From IMG/VR virus record IMGVR_UViG_3300044691_000363, positions 1 to 40,180 of that record: DNA of 40,180 bases. One strand, given 5' to 3'. This DNA comes from a virus. Below, in pieces: positions 14,056 through 21,574 of this stretch. The position numbers and the translations under genes are program-made. Each line of letters starts with the position of its first letter. Positions within the stretch are counted from its first letter, which is position 1. The notes under the pieces are model-generated. The model had not been told where the DNA came from. It saw only the letters and a list, made by a program, of their open reading frames with translations, and searched no databases.

Positions 14056-14361
14056 ATGGCAAAGAGCCACTTCATCCGCGAATGGCGAAAGCATCGGGAC
14101 CTGTCGCAAGACCAGCTCGCCGAGCGCATCGGGATGAGTCGCGCCTACCTCTCCAAGATCGAGAGCGGGAAGCGCCGGTACGACCAGCCGTTCCTAGAGG
14201 CCGCCGCCGAGGTGCTGCGTTGCGAGCCTGCCGACCTGATCATCCGCGACCCGAGCGACCCGGAAGGCATCTGGTCGATCTGGGATAGCCTGCGGCCCGT
14301 CGAGCGCGCCCAGGTGGTCGAGATCGCTAAGACCCTGAAGCGCACGGGCACCGAGGGCTAG
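14056..14361 (+). CDS. CI/C2-type phage repressor
   Basis: A 101-residue XRE-family protein: EWRKHRDLSQDQLAERIGMS then R-A-Y-L-S-K-I-E-S-G-K-R is a textbook helix-turn-helix, and LRPVERAQVVEIAKTLKR in the C-terminal part may dimerise. There is no LexA-like Ser/Lys peptidase domain, so induction would not be by RecA-driven self-cleavage. The ATG at 14056 is chosen over upstream starts since homology begins there. It is divergent from the Cro-like gene and flanked by matching operators, so it is the likely lysogeny repressor. Confidence 0.8.
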   Translation: MAKSHFIREWRKHRDLSQDQLAERIGMSRAYLSKIESGKRRYDQPFLEAAAEVLRCEPADLIIRDPSDPEGIWSIWDSLRPVERAQVVEIAKTLKRTGTEG

Positions 14362-14362
14362 C

Positions 14363-14557
14363 GTGAAGGCCGTCGCTCTCTGGATGGCCGGGGGCTCGCT
14401 CTATGTCGCGTACCTGGCGCTGACCTCCCATCGCGACTGGCCCAACCACTATCCAGTGGCCAACGTCGCCTATGTTGCCGGCCTCGCCACCCCCATCCTG
14501 ATCATCTGTTTCTGCATCGGATGGTTCGGGTTTCGGAAGCGGAAAGACCCCTCCTGA
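14363..14557 (+). CDS. Two-helix membrane protein beside the repressor
   Basis: A 64-residue protein with two membrane segments, VALWMAGGSLYVAYLAL and ATPILIICFCIGWFGF, and a basic tail (R-K-R-K-D). The GTG start at 14363 is one base after the repressor stop, with GAGGG upstream, so it is cotranscribed with the repressor and would be made in the lysogen. Small membrane proteins in this position are often superinfection-exclusion factors; here that is inference. Confidence 0.6.
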   Translation: MKAVALWMAGGSLYVAYLALTSHRDWPNHYPVANVAYVAGLATPILIICFCIGWFGFRKRKDPS

Positions 14558-14611
14558 CGCCAGCCTGAGTAGGCGATAGGCACGCCCTCTCCAAGTGGGC
14601 CGCGAACGAAT

Positions 14612-14661
14612 GTGCCCTAATGGCGCATTTTGTGCTTGCGCCATCCGTGCCATGGGGGCAC
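14612..14661. promoter_or_regulatory. Repressor operators O2 and O3
   Basis: Two dyads match O1: GTGCC-CTAAT-GGCGC (14612-14626, one mismatch) and GTGCC-ATGGG-GGCAC (14647-14661), with centres 35 bp apart. Between them a further inverted repeat TGGCGCA/TGCGCCA spans 14621-14643. They precede the first gene of the rightward operon (14690), so they should control its promoter. No strong -10/-35 pair could be fixed; TTGCGC at 14636 is a possible -35. Confidence 0.65.
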
Positions 14662-14689
14662 AGTGTTCTCGTCAATACGAGGACAGCAC

Positions 14690-14950
14690 ATGCCCCAAGC
14701 CGCCATCGAAACCACTCCTGAGCCGCCCGAGGCCGTGACGCTCACGGTATCGCGGCGAGAGCAGGACGTGATCATTCAAGCGCTTCGCCAGTCCGCATCG
14801 GGTCATGAAGCCTACGGGCGCGGCGCACCTCACCTATCGCTCGCCGACCGCGGCAAGATTTTCGGCGAGGCCAAGGCTTGGCGCGACCTTGCCTTGATGA
14901 TCGCAAACGACATGCCCGGCCCAGACCTCCACGCCAAGCAGGAGGCCTAG
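14690..14950 (+). CDS. First gene of the rightward operon, unknown
   Basis: An 86-residue protein. T-L-T-V-S-R-R-E-Q-D-V-I-I-Q-A-L-R begins a helical domain, followed by a LSLADRGKIFGEAKAWRDLA helix. A clear Shine-Dalgarno (CGAGGAC) precedes the ATG. It lies directly behind operators O2/O3, the place of early regulators in lambdoid phages, but no DNA-binding motif is evident. Confidence 0.65.
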   Translation: MPQAAIETTPEPPEAVTLTVSRREQDVIIQALRQSASGHEAYGRGAPHLSLADRGKIFGEAKAWRDLALMIANDMPGPDLHAKQEA

Positions 14951-14954
14951 CCCC

Positions 14955-15383
14955 ATGCCCGTCACCCACACCCTTAAAGTAGAAGACGACGATAGCGTCT
15001 CCCAGAGCCAGCCGTGCGGCGCGCGGGAACCCATATCCCGCGCTGCCCCCGAGGCCGAGCCCACTGCGGCGTTGCTAGCCGACCTCCATCGCGTCGGCCT
15101 CGCGCTCCAGCAGCTTTCCAAGCAGGGCGAGGACTACATTTGGCGCCCGTGCGACGCGGCGTTGCCGGTGATCGAGCGGGCTATGGCGCGCATCGCGGCT
15201 GACGCTGACCTGCTGGCGGAGCTTCGGGCGCTGGTTACCGCCGTGACCTACGTCACGCCGCCGACCGACTTCGGCACACCCGATGAGCCAAACCCCTGCT
15301 TTGAGGCGCGGGTTCCGGTGGAGTTCGTAGACCGCGCCCGAGCCGCCATCGCGCGCGCCTCCCTCGCCAAGCAGGAGGGCTGA
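14955..15383 (+). CDS. Hypothetical protein
   Basis: A 142-residue protein. The N-terminal 35 residues look disordered; the rest is helical with a Trp-containing QGEDYIWRPCDAALPVIERA segment. No membrane segment or catalytic motif. Four bases separate it from 14690-14950. The family is not recognised. Confidence 0.6.
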   Translation: MPVTHTLKVEDDDSVSQSQPCGAREPISRAAPEAEPTAALLADLHRVGLALQQLSKQGEDYIWRPCDAALPVIERAMARIAADADLLAELRALVTAVTYVTPPTDFGTPDEPNPCFEARVPVEFVDRARAAIARASLAKQEG

Positions 15384-15387
15384 GACG

Positions 15388-15849
15388 ATGCCCGCGACCG
15401 CAATCCAACTCTCCCCCGCCGAAATCCAGAGCGGCCATGACCGCGTGAGGTGGGCGGAAGGCTTGATCCTTCAGCTTCCCGCGAACCACGACGGGCGCAA
15501 CAGTTGGCTCCTGAACTACGGGACCGGCGACGAGAGCGACGCCATCCGAGCCGCCCACGCTCGCGGCGAGCACTACGGGGCCAAGTTCGCGACGCCGATC
15601 ACCAAGCCCGAAGCGCCCACAGTCCGCCGCGACTATCGCCTGTCAGACGCAGATTACGACCGCCTGATCGAAGCCAGCAAGCCGGTCATGTATCTGGTGG
15701 CCAACGGCTCCGAACCAACGAGTCCGCGTGACGCGGCGCTGCGCATCTGGCGCGAGATCGCCGACCGCGAGGGCTTCGACGTGGACAGCGTGAAGCAGGG
15801 GTCGGACGGCAACGGCCACTTCACGGCCATTCCGAAGGGCGCCGTCTGA
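15388..15849 (+). CDS. Hypothetical phage protein
   Basis: A 153-residue protein that contains a GHDRVRWAEGLILQLPANHD segment and a NSWLLNYGTGDESDAIRA segment, both resembling unnamed phage proteins of alphaproteobacteria. The C-terminal part (IWREIADREGFDVDSVK) is helical. It overlaps the next gene by one base (TGATG). Confidence 0.6.
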   Translation: MPATAIQLSPAEIQSGHDRVRWAEGLILQLPANHDGRNSWLLNYGTGDESDAIRAAHARGEHYGAKFATPITKPEAPTVRRDYRLSDADYDRLIEASKPVMYLVANGSEPTSPRDAALRIWREIADREGFDVDSVKQGSDGNGHFTAIPKGAV

Positions 15850-16178
15850 TGGCCGCCGCGACCTTCACCCTCCCCGAACTCGCCGCGATGGCGACCTACC
15901 GGCTCGACCCCGGCCATTCTGACCTCGACAACGAACAGCCCATGGCCGTGACCGTCGGGACCGAAACCCTGCGCTGCACCTTGGGCGACATCCACGCCGC
16001 CCGGCGGATCATCAGCACGGCGCGCTTCCCCGTCGCCCGCGCCCTTCGCGAACTGCTGGAGCAGATCGACAGCCTGGAGGGTGTGACCTTCACCCGCGAT
16101 CTTGAGCCGCACGAGGCCGAGGTCTGCTGGGAAGCTGCGATCGATCAGGCCCGCAGCGTTCTGAACGGGGGCGTCTGA
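15849..16178 (+). CDS. Hypothetical protein
   Basis: A 109-residue protein, MAAATFTLPELAAMATYRL onward, with an acidic C-terminal region (RDLEPHEAEVCWEAAIDQA). TGATG coupling to the gene before. No recognised domain. Confidence 0.6.
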   Translation: MAAATFTLPELAAMATYRLDPGHSDLDNEQPMAVTVGTETLRCTLGDIHAARRIISTARFPVARALRELLEQIDSLEGVTFTRDLEPHEAEVCWEAAIDQARSVLNGGV

Positions 16179-16179
16179 C

Positions 16180-16572
16180 ATGGCCTCCCCCTTCACCCGC
16201 GCCCAAACCATCATCGCGGCCCAACTCGCCCGCCGAGCCGCCCATCCCGCCACAGGCCTTTCATGGTCCGGCATGCCCGGCCGCGAACCGCCGATGGTCG
16301 AAACCCTCGCCGCGTGCATGGCCCGGCTGGAGCGCCAGGACGCCGCGCTCGCCGCCTTCCGCGCCAGTCCTGCGGGCCGCTTCCGCGCCGCCGCGTTCCT
16401 GATCTACGAGGCGACCGGCGACGACCGGCTGCTGAGCTGCGCAGACCGTGGGCTCGACGGGGACGCTGGCCGGGCCGTCAAGCTGCTCGCCGGCATGGAG
16501 GGTCCCGCTGCTGACGAAGCGCGGGCTGCCCTGGCCGATTTCGGGGCGCACGGACAGCGGGTGGCGGCATGA
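16180..16572 (+). CDS. Hypothetical helical protein
   Basis: A 130-residue Ala-rich helical protein. A W-S-G-M-P-G-R-E-P-P segment breaks the N-terminal helix, and the C-terminal part carries an AGRAVKLLAGMEGPAADEAR helix. One base separates it from the preceding gene; its TGA overlaps the next ATG. The function is unknown. Confidence 0.55.
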   Translation: MASPFTRAQTIIAAQLARRAAHPATGLSWSGMPGREPPMVETLAACMARLERQDAALAAFRASPAGRFRAAAFLIYEATGDDRLLSCADRGLDGDAGRAVKLLAGMEGPAADEARAALADFGAHGQRVAA

Positions 16573-16886
16573 CCGGCCTTCCTGCTCATACGCCGGGGCC
16601 ATCCAACGCGAGATGGGAAGCCGCAAACATATTCGGCACTTGGTATGTCGAGTGGGTCACAGAGCACAGGTCGCACCTCGTCACTGTGGCTCAGGGCGAA
16701 GACGGCAACCCGCTTGTGCTTCCAAGCAAGCATGCAGCCGAGAAGAAGGCCAGAAGCCTCAATCGATCCGCCGACGATGAAGCCCTCGGAGCCTCAACCG
16801 CGAGACCCGAAGGTGGCCCGTCACATCGTCTGGACGCCCCCAAAACCCCTTCCAACACTCAACCCCAAGCACCGGAGACCACATGA
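16569..16886 (+). CDS. Hypothetical protein
   Basis: A 105-residue protein starting M-T-G-L-P-A-H-T-P-G-P-S, a Thr-Pro-Gly-Pro opening shared by many small phage proteins. GTWYVEWVTEHRSHLVTVAQ looks like paired beta strands, and the C-terminal 40 residues are low complexity. ATGA coupled at both ends. Confidence 0.55.
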   Translation: MTGLPAHTPGPSNARWEAANIFGTWYVEWVTEHRSHLVTVAQGEDGNPLVLPSKHAAEKKARSLNRSADDEALGASTARPEGGPSHRLDAPKTPSNTQPQAPETT

Positions 16887-17242
16887 ACGCGCCCGTCGAT
16901 ATCAGCCGGATCAAGCCGGGCGACGAGGTTCTGGTGCGGTGTGTCGCCGCTCCCGGCTTTTGCCCGCAACGGCCATTGGTCACGCCCGATAGCGGGGCGC
17001 TCGTCGGCAACGAATTCATGCCGCCGTCGAAGGCCATCGTCTCCCACACCCCCAAGGCGCTCAGCGTCGGGGACGTGGTGAGGGCGGCCCCGCACGTCAG
17101 CACGTGGAAAGACAAGCCCCACTCTGGCGTGATCCGCGCCATCGACGGCGACGCAGCGTGGCTGCGCTGGGATCATCTGGAGCGTGAGCCCTACAGCACC
17201 GACAACATCTGGCCGCTCTCCGATCTGGAGCGCGCCCAATGA
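16883..17242 (+). CDS. Hypothetical beta-rich protein
   Basis: A 119-residue protein. SRIKPGDEVLVRCVAAPG and SGVIRAIDGDAAWLRWDH resemble small beta barrels of the SH3/KOW-like kind, although I cannot name a family. ATGA coupling on both sides. Confidence 0.55.
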   Translation: MNAPVDISRIKPGDEVLVRCVAAPGFCPQRPLVTPDSGALVGNEFMPPSKAIVSHTPKALSVGDVVRAAPHVSTWKDKPHSGVIRAIDGDAAWLRWDHLEREPYSTDNIWPLSDLERAQ

Positions 17243-17568
17243 ACGCGCCCGTCATGCCCGCGCCCGGCCGCTTCGAGGAAGTCCTGGCCAGCGCTCGCCG
17301 CATCGAGCCAGCCCAGCCCGAGACCACCTTCAAGCCCCACAAAGACGGCGTCCTGATGACCGTGGGCGCCCGGACCTTCCTCCTGACCCTCGCCCAGGTC
17401 GATGACCATCTGGCGCTGTACGAGCGCGAGGGACGGGCCGCGGAGGCTGAGGCCAAGTTCTGCAACCGCCGGGTTGCCGCTCTGTGGGATGCGCGCTGTG
17501 CGGCCATGGATGAGTTTGGGGCGACCCAGGCCGACGCGGCTTTGGTTCGGCTGGTGGGGGCTTCCTGA
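17239..17568 (+). CDS. Hypothetical protein
   Basis: A 109-residue protein with FKPHKDGVLMTVGARTFLLT followed by a long charged helix (YEREGRAAEAEAKFCNRRVA). Its start codons and first residues (M-N-A-P-V) duplicate those of 16883-17242, but the rest differs. TGATG couples it to the membrane gene that follows. Confidence 0.55.
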   Translation: MNAPVMPAPGRFEEVLASARRIEPAQPETTFKPHKDGVLMTVGARTFLLTLAQVDDHLALYEREGRAAEAEAKFCNRRVAALWDARCAAMDEFGATQADAALVRLVGAS

Positions 17569-17729
17569 TGCTGGCTCATATCGCACTTTGGGCCGCGTCG
17601 GTCGCCTTCGCCTACTTGACGTGGGCGGCGTGGGAACTGGCCGGCGAGCAATTGGGCCGCCGCGGACCCTACCGTCTGGCCGGCGTGATCCTCTGCACCC
17701 TGGCCCTGATCTGCGCGAGAGCCGCATGA
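17568..17729 (+). CDS. 53-residue two-helix membrane protein
   Basis: Two membrane segments, ALWAASVAFAYLTWAAW and AGVILCTLALICA, joined by a basic loop (GEQLGRRGPYR). It overlaps both neighbours (TGATG before, ATGA after). The function is unknown. Confidence 0.55.
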   Translation: MLAHIALWAASVAFAYLTWAAWELAGEQLGRRGPYRLAGVILCTLALICARAA

Positions 17730-17827
17730 ACCGCCCCCGCTACATCGTCAGCGATTGGGTCCTCTACATCGGCGCGCTGCTCGCCGCCGCCTGCCTTCTG
17801 GCTGAACACCTTCAGAAAGGGACCTGA
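17726..17827 (+). CDS. 33-residue membrane peptide
   Basis: M-N-R-P-R-Y-I-V-S-D-W onward, then a single membrane helix VLYIGALLAAACLLA and a short polar tail. The basic N-terminus suggests N-in topology. It overlaps the preceding gene as ATGA. It may act with the membrane protein before it, which is inference. Confidence 0.5.
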   Translation: MNRPRYIVSDWVLYIGALLAAACLLAEHLQKGT

Positions 17828-17828
17828 C

Positions 17829-18056
17829 ATGGGCGAGTACGCCGAAATGTGCCTCGACGGGACAATGGATCCCGAGACGGGCGAGTTCAACTTCGACGGC
17901 GAGGATGGGCCGGGCTTCCCGATGACGGGCGCCCAGGCTGCTGAATATCGCCGGTCCACGCGGTTCGCGCCGAAAGGCCCGCACGGTTCCAACCCCCGCA
18001 ACGCCCGCCGCAGGGCCAAGAAGCGCGCCGCGAAGGCTGCTGGAGCGCCAGCATGA
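17829..18056 (+). CDS. 75-residue hypothetical protein
   Basis: An acidic N-terminus (M-D-P-E-T-G-E-F-N-F-D-G-E-D-G) and a very basic C-terminus (NARRRAKKRAAKAAG) give it strong charge asymmetry; the tail could bind nucleic acid. ATGA coupled to the next gene. The family is not recognised. Confidence 0.55.
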   Translation: MGEYAEMCLDGTMDPETGEFNFDGEDGPGFPMTGAQAAEYRRSTRFAPKGPHGSNPRNARRRAKKRAAKAAGAPA

Positions 18057-18232
18057 GCCGGGTCCGCACCGAATACGCCGAGCTGATGGCTGAGCAAGTC
18101 AAGGTCGAGCGGAAACTGTCCGCGCAAGGCCGGGCCTTTAGCCGCTGGTTTCCAGCCAAGCCCGAGCCCGATCATTTCGTCTGGCGCGACCCGTTCGCGG
18201 GCGCTCCGGCCATTGGGGAGATTTCCGAATGA
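18053..18232 (+). CDS. 59-residue hypothetical protein
   Basis: M-S-R-V-R-T-E-Y-A-E-L-M-A-E-Q-V onward; a helical first half and a F-S-R-W-F-P-A-K-P-E-P-D-H-F-V-W segment. It is joined by ATGA overlaps to both neighbours, the second being the RAD52-like gene, so it may be coexpressed in recombination. The function is unknown. Confidence 0.55.
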   Translation: MSRVRTEYAELMAEQVKVERKLSAQGRAFSRWFPAKPEPDHFVWRDPFAGAPAIGEISE

Positions 18233-18981
18233 ACAAGGCCGTCACCCACCTGACGCCAGAGAGCGAGGTCACGAGCGATCCGCTGGCCAAGCTGCGCGAG
18301 CCGTTCCCGGCGAACCTGATCAGCAAGCTCCCGAAGCCGTACAAGAAGGACTCGCCGAAGGGCAAGTGCGCAGAGTGCGGAGGCTACCACGGCCTGCCCG
18401 CCGTCCACCTTGATTACGTGGGGCACGCGGCCTTGACGACCCGGCTGCTGGACGTCGATCCCCTCTGGACCTGGGAGCCGATGGGCTTCGCTCCGGATGG
18501 GACGCCCGCCTTCGACAAGATCGGCGGCCTCTGGATCAAGCTTACCATCTGCGGCGTCTCGCGCCTCGGTTATGGGACCGCAGACGGCAAGCAGGGAGGC
18601 GACGCGGTAAAGGAAGTCATCGGCGATGCCCTGCGCAACGCCGCGATGCGCTTCGGCGCCGCCCTGGACCTCTGGCACAAGGGCGACCTGCACGCCCACG
18701 AGGAAGAACCGGCACCCTCTCTGGAAGAGAAGGCCATCGCCCATCTGCGGTCGTGCGCCATCGACCCCGACACCTTCAAGACCGCGTGGGAGACCAACAA
18801 GGCCGGCTGGAAGGCGACGTTGGATACCCCCGCATGGGCTCGCGTCATCGCCGAGATGAAGCGCCTGGCCGGGACCTTCCCGAAGGACGAGCCCGCGCCG
18901 TCGGCGCCCGCCGCTCAAGCCGCAACCCCCGTCGCCGCTGCCGAGGACTTCGGCTTGGCGGACGACGAGATCCCGTACTAG
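18229..18981 (+). CDS. RAD52-superfamily single-strand annealing protein
   Basis: A 250-residue phage recombinase. The core (about 60-155) shows YVGHAALTTRLLDVDPLWTW, GGLWIKLTICGVSRLGYG, and DAVKEVIGDALRNAAMRFG then A-A-L-D-L-W, the pattern of Rad52/Sak-type phage proteins that anneal single strands coated by SSB. A CAECGGYHG pair of Cys precedes the core. The C-terminus is a Pro/Ala linker then an acidic tip ending D-D-E-I-P-Y, much like the SSB tail D-D-D-I-P-F. It probably works with RusA (9094-9468) in phage recombination. Confidence 0.82.
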   Translation: MNKAVTHLTPESEVTSDPLAKLREPFPANLISKLPKPYKKDSPKGKCAECGGYHGLPAVHLDYVGHAALTTRLLDVDPLWTWEPMGFAPDGTPAFDKIGGLWIKLTICGVSRLGYGTADGKQGGDAVKEVIGDALRNAAMRFGAALDLWHKGDLHAHEEEPAPSLEEKAIAHLRSCAIDPDTFKTAWETNKAGWKATLDTPAWARVIAEMKRLAGTFPKDEPAPSAPAAQAATPVAAAEDFGLADDEIPY

Positions 18982-18994
18982 CCCAGGAGCCGAC

Positions 18995-19186
18995 ATGCCC
19001 CTACCGACCCACTACCCGTCCGCCAGCAAGGGCCCGACCGAGATTGCGTCGATGCAATTCGACCATGCTCAGCGGACCGTTGCCAAGCTCATCCGCGAAG
19101 ACGGCGACCCCAAGATGATCGACGCCATTTCGGCGCACATTGCGGCGATCGAGGCGACCTTCGGCGACAAGGTGGAAACGCTGTGA
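18995..19186 (+). CDS. 63-residue hypothetical protein
   Basis: M-P-L-P-T-H-Y-P-S-A-S-K-G-P-T-E-I-A onward; a soluble helical protein sandwiched between the annealing protein and the coiled-coil gene, with a GTGA overlap to the latter. It may belong to the recombination module by position only. Confidence 0.55.
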   Translation: MPLPTHYPSASKGPTEIASMQFDHAQRTVAKLIREDGDPKMIDAISAHIAAIEATFGDKVETL

Positions 19187-19929
19187 GCGTCGCCCTCTCC
19201 GAGCCGGCGCCCATCGGCCACAACCGCGCTCCACACGATGCTGCGCCCGACCCGTTCGCCGCGATCAAGCTGCACTGCGACGACCTGTATGAGCGCGCCA
19301 CGCCGTGGCTTACCGGCGCTCCGATCACCACAGACGCCCAGGCCGAGGAGGTGGATCAGTTCCTGAAGGATGCGCGTCAAGCCTTCAGCGCCGCCAACGC
19401 CCAGCGAGTGGAAGAGAACGAGCCTTTCGACACCGGGAAGGCTGCGGTTCAGGAGAAGTACGCGCCACTGATCGGCAAGACCAAGACCGTCACGGGCTCG
19501 ATGTTGCGGCTCCAGGCGGCCTGCCTAGCCGTGCTTGACCCTTGGCGGAAGAAAAAGGCCGATGAGGCCGCCGCCGCCGCCGAGGCGCTGCGCCAGGAGG
19601 CCGCCAAGCGTGCCGCCGAGGCTGCGGAAGCCGCGAAAGCTGCTTCTGGCGACCTTGAAGCCACCGAAGCCGCCGAGGAGCTTGTTCGCGTCGCCCAGAC
19701 GGCCCAGCGCGACGCGACCCGCGCCGAGAAAGCCGCGACCACAGGAACTGGCCTGCGGACGGTCTACGTGGCCACCATGACCGACAACAAGGTGGCTTTC
19801 CGTCATTACCTGAATGATCAGCCCGAGGAGTTCTTGGCGCTCGCGCAGCGCTTGGCCGACATCGATGTGCGGAACGGGAAGCGCGCCATTCCGGGTTTCG
19901 ACGTCAAGCCAACTAAGGTCGCGGTCTGA
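19183..19929 (+). CDS. Long coiled-coil phage protein
   Basis: A 248-residue protein. It opens with P-I-G-H-N-R-A-P, similar to the GHNSG opening of GapR-type proteins. A helical DAQAEEVDQFLKDARQAFSA segment leads to a long Ala/Glu/Lys coiled coil (about 120-200), ending in a basic globular tail with NGKRAIPGFDV. Proteins of this layout commonly accompany phage single-strand annealing genes; the role is unknown. The start is GTG in a GTGA overlap. Confidence 0.65.
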   Translation: MSVALSEPAPIGHNRAPHDAAPDPFAAIKLHCDDLYERATPWLTGAPITTDAQAEEVDQFLKDARQAFSAANAQRVEENEPFDTGKAAVQEKYAPLIGKTKTVTGSMLRLQAACLAVLDPWRKKKADEAAAAAEALRQEAAKRAAEAAEAAKAASGDLEATEAAEELVRVAQTAQRDATRAEKAATTGTGLRTVYVATMTDNKVAFRHYLNDQPEEFLALAQRLADIDVRNGKRAIPGFDVKPTKVAV

Positions 19930-20396
19930 TGGCCAAAGACCTCCTGATGGTCCGCAGCGGCACGCACTTAGTCCCGGCCGACGGCCTGGCGGAAGAGGAC
20001 GTGCTGGAGCTGCCGAACGCCAAGCCGCTGATGGTCAAGATCACGACCACCCGCTCGCTCCCGCAGCATCGCCTGCTGTTCGGCCTGATCCGCAAGACCG
20101 CCCGCTCAACGCCAACGCCCATCACCGAGAATGCGCTGCGCCAGTGGCTCACCGTACGAACCGGCCATGTGGACATCATGCCGCTCGGGTTCGGCAAGAG
20201 CTACGAAGCGCCGCGGTCGTGGGCCTTCGACAGGATGGACGGCGACGAGTTCCGCAAGCTGTTCGATGACGTGGTGCACCTGATCCTGACGGAGGTGGCG
20301 CCAAACCTACCGGACACCTTCGCTGACGAGTTTCTCGCAATCTTGGACGGCAGGGACGGGGCGGCTGCCAAAAACGCCGCCCCGCGTGCCGCCTAA
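19929..20396 (+). CDS. DUF1367-like phage protein
   Basis: A 155-residue protein resembling DUF1367, a family found next to phage recombination genes. The diagnostic parts are H-L-V-P-A-D-G-L-A-E-E-D-V, LPQHRLLFGLIRK (the family has a N/H-x-x-F-F-x-L-L pattern here), and the DGDEFRKLFDDVVHLILTE helix. The catalytic role of the family is unknown. It begins one base into the preceding stop (TGATG) and ends in TAATG. Confidence 0.6.
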   Translation: MAKDLLMVRSGTHLVPADGLAEEDVLELPNAKPLMVKITTTRSLPQHRLLFGLIRKTARSTPTPITENALRQWLTVRTGHVDIMPLGFGKSYEAPRSWAFDRMDGDEFRKLFDDVVHLILTEVAPNLPDTFADEFLAILDGRDGAAAKNAAPRAA

Positions 20397-20509
20397 TGCC
20401 CCGCTTCTCCGTCCAGGGAAAAGGCCACCACGCCCTATCCCTCCTCGCCACCGGCCCGGCCACGCTGGAGCAAATCCGCGACCATGCCAACCCGCCGCGT
20501 GCCGCATGA
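20396..20509 (+). CDS. 37-residue hypothetical protein
   Basis: M-P-R-F-S-V-Q-G-K-G-H-H-A-L-S-L-L onward. The segment ALSLLATGPATLEQIRDHA suggests part of a helix-turn-helix. TAATG before and ATGA after support a real gene. Confidence 0.5.
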   Translation: MPRFSVQGKGHHALSLLATGPATLEQIRDHANPPRAA

Positions 20510-20679
20510 ACCGGCCCATCTTCGGAGAGATCGTCTTCACCGACGACATGATCAGCCATCGCGGCACAACCACGCAGCCCACCCCGGCGTCTGAAGCAAT
20601 CCAGGCGGAGCGGAAGAGGCTGGCCGAGGTCAAGAAGGCTCGGAAGGCGGCGAAGATGATGGGGGTGGGACATGGGTGA
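20506..20679 (+). CDS. 57-residue hypothetical protein
   Basis: M-N-R-P-I-F-G-E-I-V-F-T-D-D-M-I onward, ending in a basic helix (RKRLAEVKKARKAAKMM) that may contact nucleic acid. It overlaps the Rieske-type gene by eight bases. The family is not recognised. Confidence 0.5.
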   Translation: MNRPIFGEIVFTDDMISHRGTTTQPTPASEAIQAERKRLAEVKKARKAAKMMGVGHG

Positions 20680-21286
20680 ACCGGTCCGCATCACCGACCT
20701 GTCCGCACCGCCCGTCGTCGGGCGCTGGTACCTCGTGCCGACGGTCCGCTTTGGCTACATGACCGACAGCGCCCAGGACTGGCCTGTGTTCCTGCCGAAA
20801 CAGGAAGACGCCCGCTTTTTCGAGTTCAAGGACGTCCACTATCATCCCGATCCGCGCTTCATGTCGAAGGCGCTTCTGCGCCTGACCTGGGGCGTGGACG
20901 GTGACGACAAGCTGGCGGCGCTGCAGCGGATGCCGCTGGCGAAAAAGCGCTTCGGCCCGTGGGCGATCGACCCGCCCGAGCCGATCTGGCGCAGGCGGCT
21001 CTGCCAGAGCACCGACGTCTCCTACCAGTTCGGCCACAATCCCAAGGTCGTAGCGCTCCGCGAGCACTTCGCCGGTCAGCACTGCAAGGCCAACCGGCAT
21101 GGCTGGGTATGCCCGCACCAGAACTGGCCGATGGGTTCCGCCGCGCCGGACGAAAGCGGGGTGCTGACGTGCCCGCTGCACGGCCTCCGCGTCCGAGCCA
21201 GCGACGGTTTGGTGCTATCCGACCCGGCTGCGGAGCGGGCGCGGGAAATCCATGTCGAACTGAGCGGGACCATCCCCCATGCGTGA
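20672..21286 (+). CDS. Rieske-type [2Fe-2S] protein
   Basis: A 204-residue protein. The C-terminal part has two boxes, WVCPHQNWPMGS (Cys147, His149) and T-C-P-L-H-G-L-R (Cys167, His170). Their C-x-H, 17 residues, C-x-x-H spacing is that of Rieske [2Fe-2S] centres. The N-terminal 130 residues (YLVPTVRFGYMTDSAQDWPV and PRFMSKALLRLTWGVD) do not resemble an oxygenase catalytic domain. Such proteins occur in some phages without known function; electron transfer or redox sensing is plausible. There is no signal peptide, so it is cytoplasmic. Confidence 0.75.
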   Translation: MGEPVRITDLSAPPVVGRWYLVPTVRFGYMTDSAQDWPVFLPKQEDARFFEFKDVHYHPDPRFMSKALLRLTWGVDGDDKLAALQRMPLAKKRFGPWAIDPPEPIWRRRLCQSTDVSYQFGHNPKVVALREHFAGQHCKANRHGWVCPHQNWPMGSAAPDESGVLTCPLHGLRVRASDGLVLSDPAAERAREIHVELSGTIPHA

Positions 21287-21392
21287 CCAAACCCGCCACC
21301 GCCTACTCCGAGCCGGCGCCCTCGCCACTGCCACTGGGATGCTCTGCGCCCTGGTGGTTTGGGTGGGGGAGTTGATGGGGTTCGCGAAATGA
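21279..21392 (+). CDS. 37-residue membrane peptide
   Basis: M-R-D-Q-T-R-H-R-L-L-R-A-G onward, then one membrane helix ATGMLCALVVWVGEL. The basic N-terminus indicates N-in topology. It overlaps the Rieske gene end by eight bases and the next start by ATGA. Confidence 0.5.
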   Translation: MRDQTRHRLLRAGALATATGMLCALVVWVGELMGFAK

Positions 21393-21574
21393 GCGAGGCG
21401 TTCGAAGACGACTTCGAAGACGAGTCCGGCGACTGCCCCGAGTGCGGCGGCGAAGGCGGCTACAACTCCTGCATGGAGGACACCTGCTGCGCCATCGGCG
21501 GCGAGGAGGGCTGCGACGATCCGGCGTGCTGGCGTCGCTGTGCGGTCTGCCGCGGCACGGGGTTTGTCGGATGA
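21389..21574 (+). CDS. 61-residue Cys-rich zinc-finger-like protein
   Basis: Contains D-C-P-E-C-G-G-E-G-G and C-A-V-C-R-G-T-G, both resembling the CxxCxGxG units of the DnaJ zinc domain, with four further Cys between. It probably binds zinc. ATGA coupling to the HNH gene. The partner is unknown. Confidence 0.6.
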   Translation: MSEAFEDDFEDESGDCPECGGEGGYNSCMEDTCCAIGGEEGCDDPACWRRCAVCRGTGFVG

